A DNA stretch of 64,000 nucleotides from positions 11,712,614-11,776,613 of the forward strand of contig NC_079892.1 of assembly GCF_024868665.1 (NCBI RefSeq). Direction: 5' to 3'. The first letter of the stretch is position 1; every line of letters begins with the position of its first letter. Below the pieces are notes generated by a model. It had not been told where the DNA came from, did no database searches, and was given only the letters and a program-made list of their open reading frames with translations. The stretch comes from Triplophysa rosa (taxonomy: Eukaryota > Chordata > Actinopteri > Cypriniformes > Nemacheilidae). Position numbers and translations under genes: made by a program. Positions 31,404-43,629 of the stretch are shown here, in pieces.

Positions 31404-32335
31404 GTTACATTTACATTTAGTCATTTGGCAGATGCCTTTATCCAAAGTGACTTACAAATGAGGTAAACAATGGAAGCAATTGGCACAATATATGGACAAC
31501 AAAAAGCATAAGCGCAGTAAAACTGGTCTCATATAGCCCACCACAGTATACAAAGCTAAGTTGTTGTTGTTTTTTAGGATAGAAAGAGTAGAAAGAGATA
31601 GAAGTCAGAACTAAGCAGTCAGGTGCAGACGGAAGAGATGTGTTTTCAGCCGATTCTTAAAGATGGTTACAGAATCTGCTGATCTTGTAGCAGCGGGAAG
31701 ATCACTCCACAAATGTGGAACAGATCCAAAGAAAGTGCGTGAGAGTGATTTTTTCCCTTTTTGGGATGGCACTACAAGACGTTGTCCGTTTGCAGAGCGA
31801 AGGGATCTGGCGGGTACATAAGTCTGTATTAGCGAGTGAAGATATGGGGGTGCCGAACCAGTGGTGGTCTTGTAGGCCAAAAAAGCAGAGCTTTGAATTT
31901 GATGCAAGCCACTATAGGGAGCCAATGTAACTTAATGAAGAGAGGAGTGACGTGCGCTCTCTTCGGTTCATTGAAGACCACTCTTGCCACTGCATTTTGG
32001 ATCATCTGTAGAGGTTTGCTTGTGCAGGCTGGAAGTCCAGCCAGTCGCGCATTGCAATAGTCAAGTCTGGACAGAACAAGAGCCTAGGACTTGCGTAGCA
32101 AAATCGGACAGGAAATGTCTAATTTTCCTAATGTTGTAGAGGATGAATCTACAGGACCGGGTGGTGCTGGCAACATGATCCGTTAAGTTAAGCTGATCAT
32201 TGATTACCACTGCCAGGTTTCTGGCCGTTCTGAAAGATGTGATGGTCGATGAGCCTAGTTGAATGGAGAGGTTGTGATGAATCTTTGGGTCGGCCGGGAT
32301 TACAAGCAGTTCTGCTTTTACAAGCAGTTTTTGTT
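31404..32335 (-). mobile_element. L2-type LINE 3' fragment
   Basis: The minus strand encodes, with one frameshift, LSRLDYCNARLAGLPAC, IQNAVARVVFNEPKRAHVTP, LHWLPI, then AYKTTTGSAPPYLHSLIQTY and HLWSDLPAATRSADSVTIFK. This is the C-terminal end of an L2 ORF2. It ends in the typical tail reading AAGTCACTTTGGATAAAGGC and ATGACTAAATGTAAATGTAA. The left end joins the plus-strand LINE C-terminus at 31403. Confidence 0.85.
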
Positions 32336-32490
32336 TTTGAGTACCAGAATCGACAGAGTGAAGGCTCTAATTTTACATTTTAACATACCATTGCCAGAAA
32401 AAACATGAGACGTTTTTAGACACATACCCAAACTATAATCTATACCAACAAAAGATAGTTTATTAAGTGACATAATGTGTGTGCTGTAAA

Positions 32491-32606
32491 TGCAAGCATC
32501 TTTGGTGATCGTTTCTGTGAAGTCCGCTAGTTTTATTGTGTTTAACTACAATAAAACATAATAAAACTAGCAGACTTCACAGAAACGATCACCAAAGATG
32601 CTTGCA
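32491..32606. repeat. Inverted repeat with 47-bp arms
   Basis: Arms 32491-32537 and 32560-32606 are complementary except for one position (32525). The loop is 22 nt. The arms begin TGCAAGCATCTTTGGTGATC. Within the loop a further ATTG..CAAT pairing can extend the stem. Confidence 0.95.
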
Positions 32607-32934
32607 TGCTTCTCATGCATCCCCACCTAATCAGGACCCGAGGAACAAGTTAAAGATCGCGCATCACAGGCAGTTTCTGCCAATCTCATATTTATCTTGA
32701 GTGCCTAAACAGTAGTATTGCATACGTTGTATCTTCGAAGAATATTTTGTTTGATCAAATTTATAAAAGAGAGATACAGCTGTATGATTATTTCTGGAAA
32801 AACACGAGCTGCTCAAGGTGGGACTAGTGAGGAGAGTTTGATGGAACTCTCATCACATCATCCCTTCGTGTTTTGTACATTATGCACGTACACGCCGATT
32901 GCCAACAAAACACAGACGTATGACTTAGTTTGAC

Positions 32935-33246
32935 TTACCGCGTGTAGTTCATGTCTGGCATTTTTAGCACTGTGACCGTGCCATCTATCAGTTTCAAACA
33001 ATCTCCAAATCCAGCGTTATATCCACTGTTTATATAACACCCATCACTGAAATGCCGTGAACAAACAAACACCTGAACTTCACTATTGCAAGAGTAATGA
33101 GCTGCAGCGCAGCCCATCTTGACGCAGCGCAGATCATCTTGATGGTAAGCGGGTCTCGCTCGTCGGTTGGCTCGTGGGCGGGCTCTTTTGCCTTCGCCTT
33201 GCCATGCTTTTTGCCAATAAAAGAAATAGGATCCCATTGACGACAC
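32935..33246 (-). pseudogene. THAP-like finger fragment of a transposon protein
   Basis: The minus strand encodes VFVCSRHFSDGCYINSGYNA and GFGDCLKLIDGTVTVLKMP. CSxHFxxxCYxNxxxxxAGF.xxLxLxxGxVPxL is the second half of a THAP-type finger found in fish transposon proteins. The upstream part is in another frame. Confidence 0.5.
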
Positions 33247-33868
33247 AGGGATCCAGAATTAGAAAAAACTTTCCGAAACAATTTGGAGTGCTGGGGGAGT
33301 GAATCAAGTACAGAAATACTACGTCATACGTCCAACTCGTTTTTTAACAAGTTGACCTTGTTAAGCATGAGAAGCCAGCACGTTTAACAGTGTAAAGAAG
33401 TCAGAATGCATGACATAGCATGACAGCTCCGCTTTAAGTAATTTTTCACGTAACGTTGACCCTTTTTTTGCGTGTATACAAGCTAGCTTTGTTAGCTGTA
33501 CAACTAGCAGTTAGCCAATGTGGAAATATTATTCAGTTAAAAGTATGATTTAATTATCAATAAAATCAATAAGTGTTTTCTTTCATTAAATCATTAAGCT
33601 GTGTGCTTTTATCATGTGCTTGCTATTTTACTCAGTGGAAAATTACTGTGACAAGCAGAGTGAAACAGGAAAAGAGGGGGTGAAATCATAAATCTAACTA
33701 AGTCAGCACACACACACACACAAAGAGTCACACAGAAAAGAAATGTTATGAATCAATCCACTGCATATGTTTTAAGTATAATCATGAGTTGTGATGTGTT
33801 TTAATGAATCATAGGATTAAGAAACAACGCTACATAATTAAAAGCATTAGATGATTGAGTGTTTTCTN

Positions 33869-34459
33869 TGTCATGGCTCTGCTTCCTTAGTCATGTTTTT
33901 CTTGGTCCTGTAGCAGAGTCATGGCAAAGTCTTTGGTTATGTGTGGAGAGAAACATATTATTGTCCGTTTGACAGTAATATACGTTCTCTCCAGTGTCTT
34001 GTCATTGGCCCCATTCCTCTCGTTTCCTCGTTATCCTTCCCTGAGTGTTTAATGTCTCACACCTGCCCCATGTCGTTATCCCTCGTTTGTGTTTCCTTTA
34101 AATACCCTCTTGTTTCTTTGTCTTGTGCTCGTGCATTGTATGTATTCAGTGCGTCTTGTTATCGTCCAGTGTACCCCTGTTCTTGTTGAATCCTGTGCTT
34201 GCTGTTTTGCCTGTTCATGTTCATGTTCCTGTTGTTGCTGTTTCGTGAGTCTAGTAAGTGTCCAGTTTAGTTTGTCATGTGTGGTTTATTTTCAGTTTAG
34301 TGTCAGTTTGTCTTCGTCCCGTTTATCCTGTTATCCTGTTTATCTGTTATACCCCCTCGTGGGTTCTTGTTTTGTGTTTTATTATTTAATAAATCTTGTT
34401 TTGTTAACCCCTTAATCCCCGCTGCCTGCAATTGGGTTCTTCCCCTGTATTTCATGACA
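33869..34459 (+). mobile_element. Solo LTR, same family as the 28.5-30.9 kb element
   Basis: It runs TGTCATGGCTCTGCTTCCTT to GGTTCTTCCCCTGTATTTCATGACA across the two ends and carries TTTAATAAATC near the 3' end (34385). No target duplication is visible. A single N at 33868 lies immediately before its first base. Confidence 0.8.
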
Positions 34460-34866
34460 AATCAAGACTCTACTGTGTGATCTGAATATAAAGTGACCTT
34501 ACTGGAAGATGATGCATCGACCGTTAATGTACACGCATGCAAAAACATGTCCACACACACACACACACTCAAATAAATAACATGATCTCTTTACACAAAG
34601 TACTGTAACTGAGATTTTTACACATAAGTTTTAACCAGAAGTAAAACTTTAATTGATTATACAGTAAATATATACCAAACTGCTGTACGCCTGCAGTAAC
34701 AAATCTAAAGCACATTAATTTATGATGCGTTTAGGAGAAGATGAGGAAAATGTAACACAAATACATTTCCCCCCAAATTTAGATGTCTTCTCATTTCTCC
34801 TGCATCACCAAATATTTATTTAAAGAGAACTTAGTTCCCTCACCTCTAAGCAAAGCTCTAAGTCAT

Positions 34867-35122
34867 CTTTATTCACCACCGCGTTGTGCAAAACCTTTTT
34901 ATGACTCTTTTTTCTGTAGAACACAAAAGAGGATATTTTGAGAAATGTCTTAGTGGTTTTGTGTCCATCCAATGGAAGTCAATGGGGTTCAGTGTTGTTT
35001 GTTTATCAACATTACTAAAAATATCTTCTTTTATGTCCTGCAGAAGAAAGAAAGTCAGACAGCTTTGTAATGTCATGAGGGTGAATAAATAATGAACAAA
35101 TTTCCTTTTTGGGTGAACTATA
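34867..35122. repeat. TTCACCC-type repeat, partial copy
   Basis: Contains AACACAAAAGAGGATATTTTG and ends GAGGGTGAATAAATAATG..TTTTTGGGTGAACTA. Its right end was the insertion site of the hAT MITE that follows. Confidence 0.7.
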
Positions 35123-35130
35123 CTTTTAAG

Positions 35131-35621
35131 CAGTGTTGGGTAAGTTACTCTGAAAAAGTAATTAATTACTAGTTACTAATTACACATTCGATAATGTAAT
35201 TAGATTACTGTACAAGTTACTCTCTTCAAAAAGTATTTAATTACTTATTACTAATTACTTTCTATATCCTACATCAACCTTGATGAGTTAAGGGATTTAA
35301 GGATAGACATGAAACGGCTCTTTTAATTCAGTCAAATAAATAATATAAAACTACATAAAGTACTCTTATTAACTGACCAACGTATTACAAATGTGAGAAT
35401 TATACATTAAAGCACAGATTTTAAAGTTAGACTTTGAATTTTGATGTAAATTACTCTTCTGCACACACACATATTACACAAAGTATTTAGTTTAATTACA
35501 TCAGAAGTAACTGTAATTAAATTACAGAAAAAATAAGAGTAATCCCTTACTTTACTTTTTCAAGGGAAAGTAATTAAATTACAGTAACTAATTACTTAGT
35601 AACTAGTTACACCCAACACTG
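35131..35621. mobile_element. hAT MITE, 491 bp
   Basis: Starts CAGTGTTGGGTAAGTTACTC and ends AGTTACACCCAACACTG, with a perfect 8-bp duplication CTTTTAAG (35123-35130 and 35622-35629). The interior is filled with AATTACT/AGTAATT repeats. No coding capacity. Confidence 0.95.
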
Positions 35622-35629
35622 CTTTTAAG

Positions 35630-37136
35630 TAATCTCACATCTTCTCTGAAGTTTCAGGGATCTCAAAAAAGTCTCACAAAATGTGGTCAGATCTTACAAC
35701 AAGAGTCAGAGGATTCAGCATTCAATATGAACTGATACACAGAAGGTAGCCTAAATGATCTGAGCTATGCTTTAAAAGTTCATTTCATAGCTCTGGATGT
35801 TTGCTGTATTTCCCCCAAAAATTATAGATTTGTATAATTTATTGAGTTATAAGACAAACTTGGAAAAACTGGAAACTAAAAAGAAAAAAATGGTCCCGAT
35901 CCCCTCCACAATAAGAACATTTATTTAACACATCCGCATCCCCAAATCTCAGTGGTCACACATCACTTTCAGAAAGATACTTTTTTTTCACCACTAATGT
36001 GCCTCTGTCGAGTTGTGTAGTGTGGAAATAGCCTGCTTTTCTCCACAAGAAATGGAGAAATTTTTTCTCCATTTTTAATCTTGATGTCCAAACAAGTCCA
36101 AATTCATGTCCTTTTGTACACGAGTCATGTTCCACCCGGTCTGGCTGAACAGGATGTCTTTTTGCAGTGTGTGAAATGCCTGGACTCTTCGTCCATCCCT
36201 GTCATAACTGGTGTGCCCTGGTTCCCTCAGGCACCGTCAGCCATGTTATACGGAGTAGAAGAGCTCAGCGGAGACTGGCGCTCTCTGAGAGGCGTATCCA
36301 GCCAAGAGACCATCTGTCACAGCACATAAATGCGTGACAGCACAAATACAGTTCTACCTCACCAAAATCCAAACCTTTAATGAGAACTGAGAGATAAGGA
36401 AATGTTATACAGTAATAAGCTGTTGTATTGGGACAGGAATAAGAGAGCAAAATATTGGTATAACCTACCATGTAAGCATTAGGATGTTAATGATCTAATG
36501 AAAAATTTAGCTGAAACCAGGTTAGGGTGGCAGGTGATTGTATGTGGTTTCTAGCTGGTTCATGACGCTCATTAAAGGTCAAAGCTAATTGGTTGATTGG
36601 TTCGCTCTACTACCAGCTGTTGACTTGGTCAAGCTGGGTTGAGCTGAAGGAAATTTAAGTAAAGATCAGATTAGAGCCAAAATCCAACTCAAGGATGGTG
36701 TGTTGCAATAAAAAAGCATTTCTGTCTGGAAATTGTGAAAGCAGACTTCATGCACATGAAAAATTGACATAAAAATGGTAATATTTCGGCAGCTGGGGCC
36801 AGAAAAAAATAAAAATAAAGTTTTTTGTTTTTCATGTTATTTATTTTACACAAAACTTGTATATTTTCGCTTTGTTTCGGTAACATTTTTTTACAGCATT
36901 TCAAAACTACATGATAATTCTAAAATAAAACAGTACAGTGTATATTATAAAAATGTTTTTTGCTGCTTTCAATTTTTAAGTATTCAATTTCATTCCAGCA
37001 CTTACTATTTAATAATTTGGCCACTGGTAAATTGCTGTAACGTATAAATATAAGTTGATAAGTTATAAGTTAAGTAATGTAAAAATTTAAAATAGTAAGT
37101 TTAATGACTTGAGTATGTAAGCAAATTTCTAAATGC
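35630..37136. other. Intergenic stretch upstream of ubl7
   Basis: No exon supported. The open frame at 36081-36329 is in a GC-richer island but has no recognisable domain or splice context. Confidence 0.4.
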
Positions 37137-37265
37137 ATTTACACATTTGGCTGACGCTTTTATCCAAAGTGCCTAACATTGCATTTGAGTCTGTTATATC
37201 CTTGGGATCGAACTCGTGATCTTGGTGTTGCTAGCGCCATGGTTTAACCACTGAGCTGCAGGAAA
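37137..37265 (-). mobile_element. tRNA-derived SINE with L2-type tail
   Basis: Reversed, the sequence reads CTGCAGCTCAGTGGTTAAAC, then a GGCGCTAGCAACACCAAGAT arm and GAGTTCGATCCCAAGGA (box A and box B of a tRNA), followed by the LINE tail TTTGGATAAAAGCGTCAGCC. A tRNA head joined to a LINE tail defines a SINE. It is short and degraded. Confidence 0.7.
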
Positions 37266-37510
37266 GCATAAAAAAATGATGGAGTATATTCTAAAAAAAG
37301 TAAATTGGGTCCATTTTGATATCATTTTTACCTTGAGTCAGTATAACCTGTGGTATATTCAAACAAAACTTTATTTAACATATTTTTATTTAAAATGACT
37401 AAAAATTAGCTGAAAACGCTTGATTTAAAACCTTGTACCTGGATTGCTTTGTTTCATAACAACACTGCCCTCTATGTACAAAAGAAGGTACTACATCATG
37501 TTAATACAAA

Positions 37511-37530
37511 ACTACGCTTCCCACAAGCAC
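37511..37530 (+). promoter_or_regulatory. ZNF143-type promoter motif upstream of ubl7
   Basis: ACTACGCTTCCCACAAGCAC fits the ACTACnnnTCCCAnnA core bound by ZNF143/THAP11 in vertebrate housekeeping promoters. It lies about 135 bp before the ubl7 start codon, with no TATA box in the vicinity. Confidence 0.55.
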
Positions 37531-37664
37531 CATCGGCATGACCTCATCGCGCACGGATGAAAACAGCCGCTCGACAGTAATTTCATCGCGTTTACAAATC
37601 GGACAAATATATTCATTTAGTCTGTGCATGTTCTGCGTGAAAGTGTCACTCGTGCAGTAGATCA

Positions 37665-40600
37665 ATGGCGGGATGTGAGTGGCGTCTGTCGCTTAAGCTG
37701 CTGGATCAACCTTCAGTGCCAAAGTCTGTACTGCAGTTTCCAGAGACTGAACCTGGAGATGTTCCTCCCGGAGAGTATCGGGTCTCTACTCTCAAACAGC
37801 TCGTTTCTGCACAAATTCCCGATGATATACCAGATCCAGACCTCATAGGTACTTTATTTATTTAATGCGCTGCATGTTACATTTACACGGAGGTCAAATG
37901 AATGATCGCGTCCTGTCAGTCTGTATGACGTTCGCTTTAAACCGATTGGTTAAAAAGTCATTTTGGGTGTAACATACAGCTTTTGGACCTAAACATTGAA
38001 TTATTACATTATTTATGTATTCGGGTGACGTATAGGCCTACTATCGTTTATGTGTCATCAAATGAAGCAAAATGTAATTTGTTTAATAAAATGTAATCAT
38101 TTTATTAATGTACATATAACACATTTAAAACAAGTTATCACTATGATACTATTTAGTATAGATTAAGGCATACATTATCTCTTGCTTATTGCAAACATTA
38201 TACAAAAATTGGATTTAAGTCCACTTGGGAGTCTTTACTTTATGTAAATTAACCATGGTTCAACCATATTTTGGGGGTTTTATTTGTAGTAAGCTCCACT
38301 GTACTAACACCCCAAATTTAATATGGTCCCGCAATAACTATAATATAAAGGGAGAGTCCTCCCTAATAGAAAATGTTGTCATTACTCCCCCTCAAGTTGT
38401 TCCAAACACTTTTTTTTGTTTGGTTGAACACAAAGAAAGATATTTGGAAAAATGTCAGCAACTGCGATTTCTGGGGCACAATTGACTACCATAGAAAACA
38501 CATATTGTATATTTTTCGTTGTTCTGTTAAACACAAAATAAGATATTTTGAAGAATGTAGGAAAACAAGCCGTTCTGGGGCACCTTTGACAACTATTACT
38601 AACATTCTTCTAAATATCTCTGTGTTCATCAGAACAAAGACATTTAAAGGTTTGGAACAACTTGAGATTGAGTAATTCATGACAGAATTTTTACTTTTGG
38701 GTGGAGCATTCCTTTAAGATATTTGTAGTAGAATTATGGTTATACAAATGCAAATAATATGGTACATTTTTATATGATGAAACCACGGTTCATTTTCTTA
38801 GGGGTATAGATTGACATTTTGGTTTCGTTTCTCAGGAGTCCAGTCCATCTAAAGGTTTAAAACAATTCTTTATGTATCACAGAATTGGTGTATTGTGGAA
38901 GAAAGTTGAAAGATGACTCAACTTTAGAGTCGTATGGGATTCAGTCTGGATCTACTGTGCACATCCTGAGAAAGTCATGGCCAGAGCCGGAGATCCAACC
39001 TGGTGAGTGTTATGCATTCCGAGATTTCCTATTGTTTAGAAATATCCATGACAGTAATTCACCCAATTCACCCAAAATTCTGCTGTCATTTACTCGCCCT
39101 CATGTCTTTTCTTCTGTGGAACACCAATGAAGATCTTAGGCTGAACTAAATAGGGAAGTATGCTGAAGTTGTGTAGAGTACATGTCATTTTGATTTACAG
39201 CCCCAGTCACTATTCACTTTAATAGTATACAAACATTCAATTGGAAAATCTCCTTTTGTATTACACAGAGGAAAGAAAATCATATAAAATGAGTAAACGA
39301 TGACAACATCATTGTTTTAGAGTGAGCTGTTCCTTTAAATCTTTCTTCCTGGCAACAGAAACACTTATATCTGTATTGCACCATGTTCTAGAGCCGGTGG
39401 ACAAGGTTGCTGCCGCCAGGGAATTTCGTGTTTTACAGGCAGCCCTTCACTCCAGCACTGCATACAGAGACTCGGTACGCTGACTAGCAACTGGACCAGC
39501 CAATGAGAAGCCGGCACATTCAACACTAACCTTGAGAAGCTTTTTTATCAATTACAGGTGTTCAAGATGCTGAACAACAAGGAATCTTTGGATCAAATCA
39601 TAGTTGCGACACCGGGCCTGAGTAGAGATCCAGTGGCTCTAGGTAAGTAAAAGTATACGGGCGAAAAAGACGAAAAAGGTTTTGAGCATATAAACAATAA
39701 GTATAATTTTGTTGTTAAAAAAAAGTTTTCTGTTTAACTGTTTAATTTAATTAATTGCATTTTTTGTCTTTGTTTTTCTTAGCAAAAAATAAATATCACA
39801 TCTGATCATACCATTCCCCTGATTGACAGAAGACGCCCACTAAAATGTCATTCAGTGTAACGATCTTGTCAGGCATATTTACAACAAAAATCAATTTATG
39901 ACATATTTAAAGACTAATTACTTTCACCCCAAATGCTAATTAGTTGTAATTTTACATTTTTTTAAATTTGCCACTATCCTAGGTTTTGCCCATTTGTCCA
40001 TAAGAATTTTGTATTAATTTAAAGCACAATAAAATGTAATATTCTCCCTTATTCTTTTATATATTTTAATCTGTAAGTCAGAATAAGCATGTTGTTTGAA
40101 TTTGTACATAAATATTGTGTTACACTGAATGACATATTTTGACATATATACAAATGACAAATTTTGACATTTTATTCTCCAAAAATTTAGTTGAAACCAT
40201 AAAGTAGACATTTAACTTAAGTTTAATGTGCTTTCTGTGGCCATAAAATAACTTTTGTACATTTATTTTGATAGGGACATCTTAACGTCTTTGACCCATA
40301 CTTATTTTGTTATGTGTGGTGTAATGAAGACTAACTTAAGTTTGTTGTCCAAAATTTTAGGGGTGCTTCAAGACAAAGACCTCTTCGTGCAATTTACAGA
40401 CCCAAACATGCTTGACACGTGAGTGACCCCCGCCAATGTCACTTTTAAAAGGAAAGTTCACACAAAAATAAAACCTGTCATCATTTATTCACCCTCATGT
40501 CATTTAAAACCTGTAAATGACTCTTTCTTCAGTGAAACACAAAAGAAGATATTTTGAGAAATGTCTTAGTGATTTTGTTTCCATACAATGGAAGTCATTA

Positions 40601-43270
40601 GACGACAATGTTGTTTGGTTATCAGCATTCTTTAAAATATCTTCTTTTGTGTTCTGCAGAAGAAAGAAAGTCATAAAGGTTTGGAATGACATGAGGGTGA
40701 GTAAATGATGAAAGATTTTTTATTTTTGATAAAAAATAAACTTTAAACCCTTTAAATGCGACAAATTTTATTCTGCATGTTGAATTGAAAATGTAAACTG
40801 AGAAGAATTGTCCCGCCAGGTTGGTCAGTTCCCATCCTGCACTGGTCAATGCCATCATCCTGGTGCTTCACTCAGTGGCTGGCAGCGTGCCACCCCAGCA
40901 GAGCGCCAACTCCTCCAGAAATGTGTCTTCTAGCTCTTATAGTGACATGCCAGGTGGGTCCCCACTGAAACACAGCTAAAGGTCATTTTGGTGGTCCCCA
41001 CTCCAACAGGATTTATCGAATCTTTATTTATAAGTCATTTCAACACACAGCTATTATACATTTTGCATTATATTACAGTTATTACCATTTAAATTCACTT
41101 TTATTTATATATTTTTTTGTTTTCATGTTCATTTTAATATTTTTTTGTTATTGTGCTTTCTTATTTTTACTCATATCTTTTTATTATTGCAATGTAAGGT
41201 TACATTTTTTCAGCTTTAGTTTATTTTTTATTTTGCGTGTTTCATATTTTTAGTAATTTTAGTGCCTTAACTCTTTTTTTTTTTTTTTTTAAGTTGCCAG
41301 TCAGCGCCAGCATTTTTGAACATTTTCACTAAAATGTGATGGCTCTCAGTACATTTTCTGTAATGAATATATGGACAAAAATGATATATCGAATGAAAGA
41401 ACAGAGTCTCTGCTTTTAAACAAAAGCAACCGTATTCTATCTTCATTTGTTCTTTTTATCACCTCTTAAATGTGGGTAGGTTTTTTCAAAAATGCATCAT
41501 TTTAATTAAACAGCTGAGATAATTAGCTTTTTTGTCAAAGACTCTGCCCAGATTAGATTAAAAATTATTATTAAAAACAGATCAAATATTTACCCCCAAA
41601 ACAGTTAAAATATATACGTTCTTTCCAAAGATGTGTAACAGCGCCACCTGCTGTACAACAGTACAAACACCGATTGCAGTAATAACTCGTCTTTGGCTTT
41701 TTAACTTCATTGTATTATTTCTAATTGCTGTTAAGTCTTTCAAATAACATTTGTGACCCAGTCTGTGAAAACCCATCTAAAGTAATTTCCTGTAATTTAC
41801 ATTTACATTATGCAGCTTAATGTAATGAACAATCTGTGAAAGTATAACCTTGATATATTTAAATCATGTCTCATGTCAGAGATTAAAATCATAGTGAAAT
41901 TAAAGGGACCATTCACCCAAAAATAAAAATGATGTCTTAATTTAATCACCTTCAAGTTGTTCAAAATCTGTATAAATTTCTTTGTTCTGATGAACACGGA
42001 GAAAGATATTTAGAAGAATGCTTGTAATCAAACAGTTCTTGGCCACCATTGACTACCATCGTAGGAAAAATAACAATGGTAGTCAAAAGTGCTCCAGAAC
42101 TGTTTGCTTTCCTACATTCTTCGAAATATCTTCTTTTGTGTTCAACAGAACAAAGAAATTTATACAGATTTGGAACAACTTGAGGGTGATTAAGTGTTGA
42201 CATAATTTTCATTTAGGGTGAACTGTTCCTTTAATGGTTGTTCTTAACCTTTGATGTTCCTAACCTCATAATTAGAAATTGTGACTTTACCCTGGATTTC
42301 ATAGACTTCATAGACACGTTTATGCCGTATTTTTTTATTTCAATTAACAAATGTTTTAATAGTTATAGTAAACTTGAATAACCTCCACAGGTGGTTTTCT
42401 CTTCGAAGGAACGTCTGATGATGAGGAAGAATTCCAATCGGTTTGTAATGTGATTTGTAGTTTACACTTCATTTACATTTTCCATTAATACACATTGACA
42501 ACACTTGTTTCTTAAACCCACGTAACCATCTGTAGGGAAATCGGGGTGGACCGTCCAATCTTGCTAGTGGTTTAGCAGGCATGAGACCAGCCTCTCTTGG
42601 TTATAATGGAGCCGTGGGCCCCAGACCCATCACTCAAAGTGAGCTGGCCACAGCTCTGGCCCTTGCCAGCACCCCCGAGAGCAGTGCTGCCACACCAACT
42701 ACAGGAAACCAGTTACAGGTATCTGTTTACCTTTACACTGTATGTGATTGACTGGAGCTACTGTAACAAATCATGTCGTGGGTGTTTTTTAGGGTCCCTC
42801 TTCAGGTGTGTCCCCGATCCCTGCAGGGACCCCCATAACAAATGATCTATTTAACCAGGCCCTACAGCAGGCACTACAGGTGTCCAGCATATCCAGCTTA
42901 CAGGTGAATACAGGTTTTGCTTTTTTTATCAACCTTTCAGCATGTATTTTGTCCATTCCAGTCCAGTGTCTGTTGAATTTCAACAAAAGCAAACCTCAGG
43001 AGTGACATAAAGTCACTCAACAGCAATGTTGAAAAATAGCTTGATTGATTGATTGATTTGCTATTGATTAAAGTAACATGATTTGAACAATAAAGTCTTC
43101 ACTCTGTTCACTATATAAACATCTGTTTATAGAACCAGTGGCAGTCGCAGCTCCAACAGTTGCGGGACATGGGCATCCGTGATGAGGAGCTCATCCTAAG
43201 AGCCCTGCAGGCCACGGGTGGAGACATCCAAGCTGCCCTGGAGCTCATATTCGCTGGAGGAGCACCATGA
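37665..43270 (+). CDS. ubl7: ubl7, ubiquitin-like protein 7, complete
   Basis: Ten exons (37665-37848, 38883-39002, 39392-39474, 39558-39642, 40361-40418, 40820-40953, 42391-42440, 42536-42718, 42793-42903, 43133-43270) join in frame to 381 aa, close to the 380 aa of human UBL7. Residues about 1-100 form the ubiquitin-like domain (VYCGRKLKDDSTLESYGIQS, STVHILRKSWPEPE). The middle has KMLNNKESLDQIIVATPGLS and the low-complexity GPRPITQSELATALALASTP. The C-terminus is a UBA domain, LRDMGIRDEELILRALQATG, GDIQAALELIFAGGAP. UBL7 is a UBL-UBA adaptor that binds ubiquitin, and its use in proteasome or antiviral signalling is known from mammals only. All splice sites are canonical. Fish may have a and b copies; I cannot tell which this is. 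Introns carry TTCACCC-type repeats. Confidence 0.96.
38357..38717. repeat. TTCACCC-type repeat in ubl7 intron 1
   Basis: Holds CCCTCAAGTTGTTCCAAACAC, AACACAAAGAAAGATATTTGG, and a second inverted set ending GACAGAATTTTTACTTTTGGGTGGAGCAT. The inverted organisation suggests a fold-back MITE. Confidence 0.75.
39055..39340. repeat. TTCACCC-type repeat in ubl7 intron 2
   Basis: Begins GTAATTCACCCAATTCACCC, has TGCTGTCATTTACTCGCCCT and ends GAGTAAACGATGACA..GTGAGCTGTTCCTTT. A diverged member of the family. Confidence 0.7.
40450..40742. repeat. TTCACCC-type repeat in ubl7 intron 5
   Basis: Begins AGGAAAGTTCACACAAAAAT and ends TGACATGAGGGTGAGTAAAT with a following AT-rich tail. The two halves are inverted around TTTTGAGAAATG..CATTCTTTAAAATATC. 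Confidence 0.78.
41904..42237. repeat. TTCACCC-type repeat in ubl7 intron 6
   Basis: Begins AAAGGGACCATTCACCCAAA and ends CATTTAGGGTGAACTGTTCC. Its central part is an inverted duplication around CAATGGTAGTC/GACTACCATCG. Confidence 0.8.
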
Positions 43271-43283
43271 GTCTGTTCTGTTG

Positions 43284-43289
43284 AATAAA
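43284..43289 (+). terminator. ubl7 polyadenylation signal
   Basis: AATAAA 14 bp after the ubl7 stop codon, implying a very short 3' untranslated region unless a later signal is used. Confidence 0.6.
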
Positions 43290-43629
43290 ACAACCCCACC
43301 TCAAATAATATATGAGTATTTTAAACTCTTATTCTATAGTATCATTTTTAGCTTATAGTTGTCGTACGTACGTACATTGAATATGTGTATGGTACAAGAC
43401 ACTATCGGCTGTCTAAAGATTGTCTTAAAAAAATCCACATTTTTATCCTCTTGTTGTGTTAATACACTGTTTTGTTTAGTTATTATTTTGGGACATATTT
43501 ATAGAAGCTAAAAGTTTAGGTTTGCCTGACAATCGTTTATTTATTAAACTATTACATAAATGCCATATTGTTGGTGTTGTATATTTGGCAGATGAGATGA
43601 AGAAAAGCAACATGTGACTGCCCCACATA

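Noticed and set aside
36081..36329. 82-aa plus-strand frame in a GC-richer island
   Set aside because: No domain, no splice context, and neither strand resembles a known exon.
37137..37265. A functional tRNA gene
   Set aside because: Boxes A and B are present but the cloverleaf is degraded and it is fused to a LINE tail, so it is a SINE.
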